A stretch of DNA of 64,000 nucleotides from Opisthorchis felineus (taxonomy: Eukaryota > Platyhelminthes > Trematoda > Opisthorchiida > Opisthorchiidae), in NCBI GenBank assembly GCA_004794785.1, contig SJOL01007286.1, forward strand, positions 239,141 to 303,140, given 5' to 3'. Both the position numbers and the translations under genes were made by a program. Positions 24,460-35,073 of this stretch are shown here, one piece after another. The notes below the pieces were generated by a model. That model saw nothing but the letters and a program-made list of their open reading frames with translations, searched no databases and had not been told where the DNA came from. Within the stretch, counting starts at the first letter, position 1, and every line of letters starts with the position of its first letter.

Positions 24460-24782
24460 CGAAAGGTAAACAAGAGTGTGCTGCTCTTTTTGACATATAG
24501 CCTTAGTGTCCACTTTGTTGTTTTAACGTCATTCAAACATATATGTATGCATGCTCTGTGCACGATAAACCGAAAAACATGCATACTGTGCCTCCTGTTG
24601 ACATCCAAAAATGAAACTTGTTTCCCACTATATCCAGGATACCTCAGAGCTGCTCGAAGCAGCACAACCGAAATAATACTACGAGCATAGGGTACACATA
24701 ATCTGGTTGAATCTCCCCCCATACATACTTTATAGATGATCCAGAGCACTGGAAAATTGTTAGGAACAAATGTTTCATTGGA

Positions 24783-25589
24783 TCAGTACCTGAAATAGGC
24801 AGTAGCCAGCGTATCAGCTCGAGAGGCAGCATCGTAACAAACAACCGTGACTAGCTTGCCATCAATAAGAAAATTAACATCTCTACTGCTGCCAATAAGA
24901 AATGCGCAAAAAAATAGTAAAATTTCAAAATCAATTGGAATTCCGAAGAAAATCGTCCCGTAAGGTTTTACAGCCTCATCCCACCTAAATCGCATTGAGG
25001 CAAGATGAAGTCCGGGATGCTTTCGATGTACTTTCTCTAGAACCAGTCTTGCACACTTTTCCAAAAGGTAGTACCGTACCCAGTTATGCAGCCCTTTGAC
25101 TCTGCTTCCTTCCTTTTCCCCTATGTAAATATGCTGAAATCCACAAGTCTGTAGCCGCCTGTTTGACAAATTGTCCCAAGAATACTGACCGAACCAAACT
25201 TGCTTAAAAGCCCATTCGAACCGCTGACGAGTGAGTTGTGTTGCGTTTCTGGCAAAAAGTGTCTCATAAACCTGACCGAACAATCTGGTGCTGAAAAGCT
25301 TAACAAGAAATTCATCCACCCGAGCAGTGCGCTCACTCACATTCCAGCACGTCATGATCCGGCATGAAACTTTGTCCAGTGGAGAGCGAAGTACCAGCTC
25401 CGGAGTAAGCTCCGGCGGTAGCAAAGAAAGGCGTTCTCCTAGAAATGGTGGATTCCAGGTGACACAGTTTAACCCCAAATAGACCGGGTCATTTCTAACA
25501 AAACGATCAAAGTAATCGCTGAATAGCATTGAAAGTTCATCCGACAGAGGAGGTGGAATTCCACGCGGGATTGATATTCGGGATGACAT
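24783..25589 (-). CDS. EndoU-family (XendoU-type) uridylate-specific endoribonuclease
   Basis: A 268-codon ATG-to-TGA frame spans a whole EndoU domain. Members cut RNA at uridylates in a metal-dependent way, leaving 2',3'-cyclic phosphates. Visible hallmarks are GFQHIYIGE (residues 150-158) with His153, GLHNWVRYYLLEK (166-178) with His168, the FRWDEAVKPYG block with Lys208, the GIPIDFE segment (216-222), and an ATAY motif ending four residues before the stop, as in animal homologues. Length and end therefore look complete. XendoU and human ENDOU have Glu just before the first catalytic His; here it is Gln152, a possibly functional change. No signal peptide is encoded in this frame. In-frame sequence upstream of the ATG begins just after a possible acceptor (ACCATTTCAG), so an extra 5' exon could add one. 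The gene lies antisense inside an intron of the plus-strand split gene and has no intron in its coding part. Confidence 0.92.
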   Translation of the reverse strand: MSSRISIPRGIPPPLSDELSMLFSDYFDRFVRNDPVYLGLNCVTWNPPFLGERLSLLPPELTPELVLRSPLDKVSCRIMTCWNVSERTARVDEFLVKLFSTRLFGQVYETLFARNATQLTRQRFEWAFKQVWFGQYSWDNLSNRRLQTCGFQHIYIGEKEGSRVKGLHNWVRYYLLEKCARLVLEKVHRKHPGLHLASMRFRWDEAVKPYGTIFFGIPIDFEILLFFCAFLIGSSRDVNFLIDGKLVTVVCYDAASRADTLATAYFRY

Positions 25590-26691
25590 TCGTTGGTAGC
25601 TGCTATAAGGGCTGTATCTGAAATGGTAAAAGTCACACAGTGTTTTACATTAATCCTCAGTCGAGTAACACAATGGACTGTAGTTGATAGACTCATGATC
25701 TGTAGTGGGTGGTGGGAAATAACGGTTAACAGGGAAGTATTAAAAAGTCACAGTAGGAGTGATAATCTCAAGTTAGTCGTGAATGTAGCATCACTCTCCT
25801 ACTCACTCCATACCCCTTAGGCAGTTACCAGCATAACTTTACAAAGAAGATCGTTTACATCCTGGTTCTTGAGGGCATTCCTAACATAAGGAAATTCAGT
25901 CAGTTTGGAAAAGCTTGGGCCAAATAGAGAGGTCCTCGGTTCATAAGGGTTTAGCAAACTCATCGATTGTCTACCAAGCCTTTTTGAAGTGACAGTTAGT
26001 TAATTCCAACTGGCCAAAGTCAGTATTGCATTCAGTTGGCTCATCAAATTGTCCATGAAGCTATTCAACATTTGCTGAATGTGTCGGTCTGTTCCGTCGG
26101 TCACCAAACTACCATCTCATAAACCACTATTGTCAGTATTCTTCAGAGCTTTGACGCACCATAGTGAACAGTTAAAACTACATGCAAATATGGGCTACCA
26201 CACTTGTTGACCAAGAGATGAGACAGAAGGAAATGCTTCACGCTCACAATGACGTCACAGAGCTTGCCAGTCCTGAATGCAGTATTCATCCTGGCTGTTG
26301 GAATTACTGACGAAAGTGGTTGCAATACTGGACAACGAAGAATTAGGCCACAATTTACTGATATTGTCAGCAGTAGCTTTTGCTTTTACTGATGGGCAAA
26401 CTTTTTGTCTTGATGTCTTCTCTACCAGCAACTCATTGCTCTTCCGTCGCGACCAGTCAAATTCCAAAGAACACTATTTTAATGTTAGTGAAAGGGTGTT
26501 GCGAGATATGGCTTGAATTAACTGGCTTTAGCACCGCCATCCCGCAAAAACCGCGTACCTGTTATACAATGGTCATAGCTGACAGTTTCCCTCGGCGAGT
26601 ATCTGGGAAGGTAGAGTTAAATAACTACTCATCGGAGGCGATAGCTGATATAATTGATGCGTCAACACATGAGTTCCAGTGGACTTTTCAT
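25590..26691. other. Interval between the nested EndoU gene and the LINE remnant
   Basis: This would hold the EndoU promoter and 5' UTR on the minus strand. A CCATTTCAG acceptor-like site lies about 30 nt upstream of the EndoU ATG, so transcription may start further right. The short open frames on both strands look like noise. Confidence 0.35.
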
Positions 26692-28235
26692 CTATAGAGA
26701 TCGGGATGGGGAGCTATACATTGAAGGCAACAGTTTAGGTGCATAAATGCCACTAAGCGCGCCAGTGAGCCATTTCTTACAATGTCTGTACCAGTGATGT
26801 GTCCCCTGTCGAGGATCCCACCCAGCAAGACGGCAGTGACCAGTGTGGTTGAGTTTGCTGTTAGTAACCTTCATACTTCGTTGCCAAGTCATTGCCTGAT
26901 CTCCCCTGACCTGTTTCTACCGTTCACGTGGTTGTGAGGGAAGAACTGTTCGAGGAAGTCGGTCGACTGGAGCACGGAGCACATGACCGAGCCAAAGCAG
27001 CCTGTGGAGTGTGATCAGTCATCTATCGTGGGCGAGTTGTTTCTTCTGAAAACATAATTAAGCATACTTTAACATACCTCAGACTTGTGCAACGCTCCGA
27101 AGGTACCAGTGGTTAAACAGTGAAAGTGTTTAACGTCCTCAGAGTTCGGCGACCAGGTTTCTGACGCGTATAACAATATGGAGCATACTGCAGTGTTACA
27201 AACTCGACCTGACGGATAAGCTGGTGGCCCGCCTACGTCAAAGATGATACAGGTTCACGAAAGCTGCTCTGGTCTTCACAATCTGGATGGCAATATCAAC
27301 CCTGGCTAGACCACCCAGGCTACCCAGGCAGACAATTTGTCTGCTACCTCAATCGGCTCATCCGCAAGCATGAGTTTATGGTTCGAACCCACCCAGTCCT
27401 GCAGCAGCACTTGCACTTTGTGGGTGTGAAGCGCATGCCAAACCATGAGGCGGAGTTATTTAGATTATTTGATACTTTTTGCATTACTAAGGTGTCAGAT
27501 CCAAGAAGACTTATGTCGTCTGTGTACTCGACAACTGGGACCGGACGCCCAGGGAGCACTTCGACCCCACAGGCATTAGAGGCTGGTAGTGAGTCTTCCA
27601 TGATCGTATCAATAAGGAAGTTGAAGAGGAAAGATGAAAGAGGACAGCCCTGTCTGACACCACCTGACGTGGTGAACTCAGGCGAGAGCTTCCCGTAAAC
27701 CTTCACACGGTCGCACAACGCCTTAAGGAGGGTCAAGAATTTATGGGAGACACCTTTGCTCCACAGACACTCCCATAGTGCCTGACGGTCCACAGAGTCA
27801 AAGGCAGCTTTCAGATCAAGGAACACAACCATTGCTGGTTGCTGGAAGCAGTGTCGCTGTCCTAGATTCTGACCGAGGGCGAAAATATGATCACATCATC
27901 TTCTTGCAGAGCGGATCTGCAACTCTTTGTGTTCAGTACACATTAGAGGGATAAGACCAGAGATAACCTTCGATATCACAGCTGCCAGGCTGGTGCCACG
28001 GTGGTTTTTACACAGCATCCGCGAACTTTTTTGAAGATAAGAATGACTATCAAGTTGCAGGCACTGCATGAATTCTGCAGGCACATTCTCTTCAGTCAAT
28101 ATAGTGTCAATGAGTTTTATCAAATGGTTCACTAGGGATAGTCCGCCTTGTTTGAAGAGTGCTGGATACAGGTTGTCCGGTCCTTACGCCTTCTTACGTT
28201 TTGGTACGACCATTCTGCATTTTATTCCTCCTTCT
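26692..28235 (-). mobile_element. Decayed LINE (non-LTR retrotransposon) reverse transcriptase region
   Basis: Read right to left, the pieces follow the order of an RTE/CR1-like RT ORF. They are a GPDNLYPALFKQGG block (about 28180-28130) just after an in-frame stop, then CKNHRGTSLAAVISKVISGL (about 28000), then DHIFALGQNLGQRH. Next come FLDLKAAFDSVDRQALWECL (27830-27770), GGVRQGCPLSSFLFNFLID and the active-site region VEYTDDISLL, where the usual YADD is YTDD. A reading-frame shift follows the FGMRF.PTKC block near 27410. Beyond it, remnants such as KTRAAF (about 27260), YLRSVAQV (about 27085) and TWQRSMKVTNSKLNH (about 26890) mark the C-terminal part. Stops and frameshifts make it inactive. 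It occupies the intron that contains the EndoU gene, on the same strand as that gene. Confidence 0.9.
27344..27832 (-). pseudogene. LINE reverse transcriptase core, longest surviving open piece (162 codons)
   Basis: This piece carries RT motifs in order: the first aspartate block (VVFLDLKAAFDSVDR, residues 2-16), the GGVRQGCPLSSFLFNFLID block (57-75) and the metal-binding YTDD (about residue 103), then a cysteine-rich tail produced by a frame shift. It is part of the element at 26692-28235 and is not an independent gene. Upstream and downstream parts of the same ORF are in other frames. Confidence 0.88.
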
Positions 28236-29001
28236 GACGGTCAATTCAAGTGTACATTCTATCCACCTGTATGCACACTCTTAAGAGGTTGTGTTGCAGG
28301 AGGCCGGGTAAACTATTCTTCGGAGTGTTCCGGTTGACGTTTTTGTGAGTGAATTAGTAAGCCATATTTTTTACCGGTTCTTTCTTGATTGAAGGCAGCA
28401 TCTCTGCTCCCATAAATTCGAACATACTGGTCACCCTAATGCCTTTACATTACTATCGGACAGGACAGTACGGGTATATCTCCAAACGGCCTCGCAATAC
28501 GATCTGTCGCAGTAGGGCAACTTGCTGTTTTTCGTTAGGCTGCTCCTTCGGCCCTCCTGGCATGGATCAACCTTTGGCAACTGAGTTCCGGCCAGTATAG
28601 CCAGCAGGATCATTGCAGTATTGAGGCCCGACCACCAGGACAAGGTGACAGCTTTAGGATGAGATTAATCTGACGGGAAATTCACTGTGCCAAAATTCTT
28701 TTCAGAACCATGAAGTAACTGAATCAGTTTTGTCAAATTAAATGACTTAGTGGTACACCGATTCTCTCTTATAGAGAGTCACAAAAGAGACAAACATCCC
28801 AGCAGACGATTGATTTCACAGGATCCGGATTTATTCTATGCTGAGTCCTTTTCAGAGAAGACAGTTCGCATGACAGAAAAACTGGTAAAAAAAGTAGCCG
28901 ACTCAGAATGCTTGAAATAACGTTTTTTCCAATAGGATTTTTCAGGAATCCCTAATATGGTCTTATAGATGAATGTCTATGATATTTATGCCTTGAAAAA
29001 T

Positions 29002-29154
29002 CTAGTCCGTGACACCTACTCGGTTACACTCAGCACGAAGCTGCCTTTTCAGGGACGTCCGCTTTTTCATCATGGCACTCTTGGCAACCTCAACCAGCAC
29101 AGGATGAATGCGTGCTACAAACTCGTTCCGGTTTACTGAGCTCTGTCCATCCTC
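29002..29154 (-). pseudogene. Possible coding remnant, 50 codons, no start codon
   Basis: Between a TAG at 29155-29157 and a TAG at 29002-29004 the minus strand reads a polar basic peptide (VARIHPVLVEVAKSAMMKKR then TSLKRQLRAECNRVGVTD). Its composition looks coding and it ends at a stop. Further upstream in the same frame LNLRFLTECLTKGA is interrupted by stops, as in a decayed gene or retrocopy. I do not recognise the family. Confidence 0.3.
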
Positions 29155-30610
29155 CTATGCTCCTTTGGTCAGGCATTCGGTGAGGAACCTTAGGTTTAAA
29201 CACTATCCAACAGCGATTTCAATGTTCTTGATTTTGGTGCCCATCGGCGTGTCCGGTTGACAACACCGATTGGTTGAAGCAATGTTCACTGAATCAGTTT
29301 TCCACATCGGTTTCACAAGATGAGATTGCAGATGACAGCTTTGGGTCTGATGAAAGTAACGAGAAACCTGAAGTACACGCTTGAAATGAAGATGAAACGG
29401 AATGACTTGAACGGAGTGATAAAACTACGGTTGTGGTTCGCACTCAGTTTTGAAAAACCAAATCAAACAGTTGAGTTATTCAAATAATGTAGAGAAAATT
29501 TGTAGGCGAAAAAATGGAGGAACCAGATCAAGATTAATGCCTGAAGGCGTTCGACGGAAATTTTGATGACAAGAATGTCTAGTACATTTGGGGAACTCAA
29601 ATTTTATTCAATACTTGGGTGTAATCTGTAGGGTAAATTATACATATCAAGCGTAAATGCTTGAATTCCTCATGACACTGACCTCTTTAAGGTGAATGTT
29701 TATCACGCAAATTTAGTCGCATGAGACTCATTCTCTAGAATTTGTTGCATAGTTGAGCGGTACCGCTCAGTCAAATTTTGTACAACCAATGGTGAGTAAT
29801 ATTCAGTTGAGGCTAACAAATATACATTTTCTGGTAATGAAGGATCACAAAAATTGCAATGGCTTATATCTAATGATTTTTGAGTGCTCTTGGGTGTCGT
29901 CATTTGGTTACAAACGCTTTTATTTCAGTGAAAGAAACTCACTACAATTTTGGGGATTATAATTCTGGACCCGTAAATCTTGTTGTTGTTGTAGACCTAC
30001 ATTCACGTTGTACTAATCGTAAAAGAACATTAAAATCGACACAGGAATCTTTTGAGCTTCCATGAGCACCGGATTTTGCACATAGCTTTCGTGGCATCCC
30101 ATGATGTAATCCACTGGGCCTCAGCTGAAAAATGCATTCTACCTAACGAACCAGTAAATGGTATTTCAAGTAAGCTTTACCAATTACACCCTTCCTGCTT
30201 CGTGAAGGAAGAACATGACGAGCATAAATTCAACCAATTCTTGTGAGGCATGTAACATAGGTCCTCGGTTACCACGAACGGATTTTCTTACCCTCCCCTA
30301 TGGAATGACTATTCACTATTTGATCCAGCGTTGAATCGATTAAAATATCTGATAAATTTAGGCACGTCTCATGTTATACAGCAAGTATACGTTTTTTTTA
30401 AGAACTCACCTTCCTCTCAAATGTAGTGTGCAATTCTCTTCTGATCACTGACTCAGTTTGCGAGTTTTGTCATACCTATAATCATTCGATATACTCCAAT
30501 GGAAATGGATATTGCGAGAAACAGTAGGAAGCAAATGATCGCACGCGTTATTCGAAGAGCGAGAGCTATTCAGAAGGCCTGATAAGAAATAACAAAAAAT
30601 TGAAACTCAC

Positions 30611-30722
30611 GGGAAAACGCAAAGTCAGACAGATAAAATATTTCGATATCATTATCTGTTCTATCTCCTAATGACCTAACACGTCTGACCATGTCATCAT
30701 CTGATACTGCATATTCAAAAAC
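30611..30722 (-). CDS. Candidate exon on the minus strand
   Basis: On the minus strand an acceptor (CGATTACTCACAG) precedes 112 open nt followed by a GTGAGT donor with C at -1. It encodes VFEYAVSDDDMVRRVRSLGD then RTDNDIEIFYLSDFAFS, which is acidic and protein-like. It leaves in phase 1, whereas the EndoU coding exon would need phase 2 on entry, so it is not obviously part of that gene. It could be a chance open segment. Confidence 0.27.
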
Positions 30723-33700
30723 CTGTGAGTAATCGATTTTTATCGGGAGGTTCCGTTCACATGACTTGTGCATGCCAGCAGTAAAATGCACTGTTTTGAT
30801 GGAAATAATTAACTCTATGAAGAGGTTGATCAAATTATGTAAAATATTTTACCAATAGACCGAAAAACGTGTAAAATGGACAGATGCTGTGAGTGTAGTA
30901 ATTACATACCAGGCGGTGTAGCAAGGTCTGCATCGGCCTGCAGACACTGCAGTGCACAAGTAGGCTCGGTTCAGGGATGGTCGATTAAGGGGGACCGTCA
31001 GCTGATGGAAATTCTTCGACACCTCCATGAACCAAAGTCTTTCGGTGTAGTGGAGAGCCTGAGCTAATTAAAGTAACATAAGTCTGGTCTGGGAAAGTTG
31101 TCCTACTGTTTTTTGCATTGCTGGCTCCAGAAACCACAGAGCTTACAAGGGTTTCGCTCTTGCTCTTCATCCTGACTTTATTATTCTTTGAATCAGGATG
31201 ATGGCTTACACTTTACCAAGTATTTCGAAAGGGTCCGAAGTCTGACTGGATGTGTTAGTCAGTCAGAAGATATACTTGTTAGAACTAGAGAGATCTGTGA
31301 ACGAAAATAACAAGACAGCCAAATGCTAAGGACGTTTGGATGTAAAGAATATTAGCTTAGAGTAATCCTCGTAGCCACTTTCTTTGCATAGGACTGGAAT
31401 TAAACCACACAGCAGGTACAGCCAAACTGAAGTAACAACAGCATACACCATCTTGATTACCATCACGTGGTGCTTCTAATGACATCAGGTCAGATTATCA
31501 GCCTTCAAATTCTTTGTCCTTTCGTTGGTGCTTATGATCAAATTAGAGTTAGAGGGCTGCTTCAAATTCTCCCAGTTATCCAGATGAAAACAGTGATGTT
31601 TTGAAGGAGACAAACCAGACCACTACCTTAAACTTTCCGTGCTGTGTATTTCTGCCATACTACCCGCTGAACCGCTACTCAGTTTCGGCATAATACACAT
31701 GTGCACCACCAGATAAGCACACTTTCGGAATTAGCAGGGTTGTGAGTTTAGCGGACTATGCTTAACCAGAAAGACTTCAACATGGGTTGGAGTCTTCCAG
31801 TCTGAAATTGATGTGTCTCTGCATCCAATGGCCTAATTCATACTGCAAAACATCGTGTAAAGGTAAAAAACCAAATCCCAACTGTTTTGCAAGGAAATAA
31901 CTTTTCCTCTTATGACTGTTGCTCACCCAGCATGTGTCGCAAATCAATTAGATCTGTGCTGTAGAATCTCTGCATACCTCTGTTTACGACCAGCAACAAC
32001 GCACGTGTGTCAAAGGATTCGGAAATAAACTTATGTCAATCCTCAAAGAGAAAGCTGCTATCTAGTCATTATTGGTTAGTTCCTTCGGGTGATCACTTCA
32101 TCAGAGCAACCTCTTCCAACATGTAGTCTCGATATACGTTTTGTATTCATTTTAATTTACCTATGACATATTCGCTACTTGATGAACGCGGTCAATTATT
32201 GATCACATCTAACCGAGAAGTCATTCGTAGTACGAATTGTGCTCCATCTCCTTTATTATCTATATTTTTCTCGATTCCGTAAAACTTTCCTACAAGAATA
32301 CTAAGCCATCACGTGCAGTTTTAGCGTGATTGAATTGGACGTTGTCTTTTCCTGTCTACCCATGTGGCTGATAGCTAGTACAATGTTTTGGCTAAGATTT
32401 AACAACGAAACACCTTGTGTATAAGATTACGTATGGCGAAACAGGCTAATAAACCCGTAAAGGTCAAGTTTGGAAGGCTACAAAGTTTTCGCAAAATCCC
32501 TGACATTGCTGGACACAGTTCGCCCGAACCGGCAACGAACACGTGCGTATCGACCTTGAAGTCCATGAACTGCGCCCGTATTGGCGAGGCACAATTGACC
32601 AATCAGACCGCAGCCACCAAATGTCGCCTGCATATACTTGAGGAAAGGTAACGTTTTGTCAAGCGCGGTCACTTAGTCCCTTGCGCTAAGCATTTTCACC
32701 CTGTTGGATGACACAATCTCGTGGATATTACTCATATGCTTTACAATTTGGCGACTGGTCCTTGAGCAAAAGTTCCATGTGAGTATACAACCATTTTTGC
32801 ACACCCCTAAGTGAATACAACTTTTCGATCGTATGACCGGTTAAACCTATTTCTCACAGACAATCAAGTAGCCGGTGCTATGGACGCACATTTCAAGAGC
32901 TTTTGGATATATTTCTGGAAAAACTGCTGTCCCTGGATTGTACCGTGAATAGAGTATTGTATCATATTCGTATATGTTGTGAGCACTCTAACTATTTATC
33001 AGGGGAGAAAAAAGTGACAACTACGGACCCGTCAACTATTTTAAACATCCACCTGTCGTTTCGTATTATCCTAAGTTGAGTTGACACGCTACCATTCGCA
33101 ATGTGTTTGACTAAACTACTTACCCCTTTCTATCGATTTCGCTTCGTTCACAACAGCAGGTTATTGGGCTTCAAGAAAGTATATTCACGCCTTTACACTG
33201 GCCCAAACATTGATCAGTTACCAAGATTTTACCAGCTTGTGTGCACTTTGTAGATGGCATTAGGTATCTGGCTGATGAATGCCAACGAACCCTCCTTTCC
33301 CCATATGTCTTTTGTTGCTCAGCATTTCTTGTCGTTTCTAGTGCCACATAACTTTAAAATGCCCACTCTGTTTTCCCTTGAATGTAATCCTTAGGGATTA
33401 AATTTCGTCCTGTAGTACAAAGCTTTATAAGAATTGCTATAAAAACATTTCTGAAACCTAATTGTGCAGGCTAGCTTGAGGTTTGATTGATTTTCGCCGA
33501 ATTTCCGTCAAAGAATACAGAATAACTAACTATGGGTCCTTCACTAGAAAGCATCTTCGCGGAAAAGCACTAACGGAATAGATTCTTTATCAGTCTTTTC
33601 AGGTAGCTTTTTGAGCGAAGATAAATGCATCAGTATATCAGATTTGCTTTTGCCTTGAATAGGCTAGACGCTTACCAGTAAACCAATAATAAAGTCATTA

Positions 33701-35047
33701 GCAAACTCCAAAAAACTCTGCTTCACCACAGGAAAGGCTTACTGTCCTTTGTTCTATCAAAGCCGTTCAGAAAGTGAGATTATGGTGATATGTTCGGTTA
33801 CCTGCCGGTGCGTTTTATGATGTGGGATTGTCAGCTGTCTTCCACAACAGACCACGCATCTAAAGAATATTCTCTCTTCCACATACCTCTTGAATCTTTA
33901 AAAGAACACCCAGTCGAGAAAGGTTACTCACACTCAAGCCTCGCCTTTTAAATGTCATTAAGAAACCGAGGTTGTCATTTAGCATGCTTGTACGGTTTTC
34001 TCTGGTCCAGTAAGAAACGTGTCATTGTCTGAATCTGCTTATAGTGTTTCAGTCTGATTTCAACCTCGACTCTATGGTCTTATAGATCACAGCACATAGG
34101 GTACTGTATGGATTAAACATAAACAGAAAATATTTGCCTAAATCAGCCTACCAAAGAAAATGTCACACGTTCCGTCTAGGTTTTGGGAAAGGAGTAAGAA
34201 CTAGTATGGAGTAAGTTTGTTTCATGCTACCTGAATATTTACTACAACTAGAAAAACTATAATACCCAACATTCAGGCAAAAATCACTAACTGTAAGAAA
34301 TAGGACATTCACTGAGGTTAAATTTGAAACGTTTGACTAGCTTAGCTTCTGTAGGGTTACTTGTTGTTCTTAGGTATTTGTGATAAAAATTGGAAACAGT
34401 AAGATCGAACGTCAAAATGAGTTCCGAAACGTCCGTGTAACAAGGTACACTTGGGCGCAAGTTGGAACGTGCCCTACAGGGAACGTACTGTGGACTCGAA
34501 CTAACTTAAACTGCACCAACTGGATCATCCGATATATAGATAATCGGTTGAGCTTCCCTGATATGCTATTGTTCTTAAATGTAGAATCCAGATTTCCTTC
34601 TGGTACGATTTTTAAAATCTATTTCGTCTTCCATCTGCCTGACACATGTGCTGCAGTTGCCGCAGCTTGATCAGAGCACTGCCATTCATTGCTTAAAGTC
34701 TTTGCTGGTAGCCTCACTGAGGTAAGAAAAAGCTCGCTTTTGGTGTAGCTAAGATTAAATGCACCATAAAAGTTGGATGCATATTCAGCTACAAGCTCTT
34801 CAGATTGTTGACTGTGATACTATGGTTCAAGTATAAATGCAGATTTTATATATATTTAAGGGATGGCATTGCGCGATGATAAAGTTTGGATTACCGTTAG
34901 CGCCATCCGCATTAACTTTTACCTGCTTCTGTCTTGGTGAGAAACAACCGAAGAAATACTTTCTTTTAATGCAGACAACTGAAGTTAGATTACCTAATCA
35001 ACACTGCCGCGGTTATGTCTGTTCATAATACATTCAGCGGTTTATCC

Positions 35048-35073
35048 TCATCATCAGCATCATCAGCATCATC
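35048..35073. repeat. TCATCAGCA-type microsatellite
   Basis: A short imperfect run of CAT/CAG triplets (TCATCATCAGCATCATCAGC and onward) lies within the long intron. Confidence 0.85.

Larger units (their letters stand above)
22626..24782 (+). other. Start of the roughly 30 kb intron (left of the nested EndoU gene)
   Basis: It holds a three-unit tandem repeat (23061-23103) and a small hairpin (23162-23186). On the minus strand the AATAAA nearest downstream of the EndoU stop is at about 24454-24459 (TTTATT on plus). Otherwise nothing is recognisable. Confidence 0.4.

Noticed and set aside
27378..27698. 106-codon plus-strand frame
   Set aside because: It is the antisense shadow of the LINE reverse transcriptase.
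30876..31067. CxxC...CxxC peptide resembling a tiny zinc ribbon
   Set aside because: It is only 63 codons, with irregular spacing and no supporting signals.
33265..33300. CTGATGA...CGAA string resembling a hammerhead ribozyme core
   Set aside because: No stem II or properly placed GAAA and cleavage site was found.
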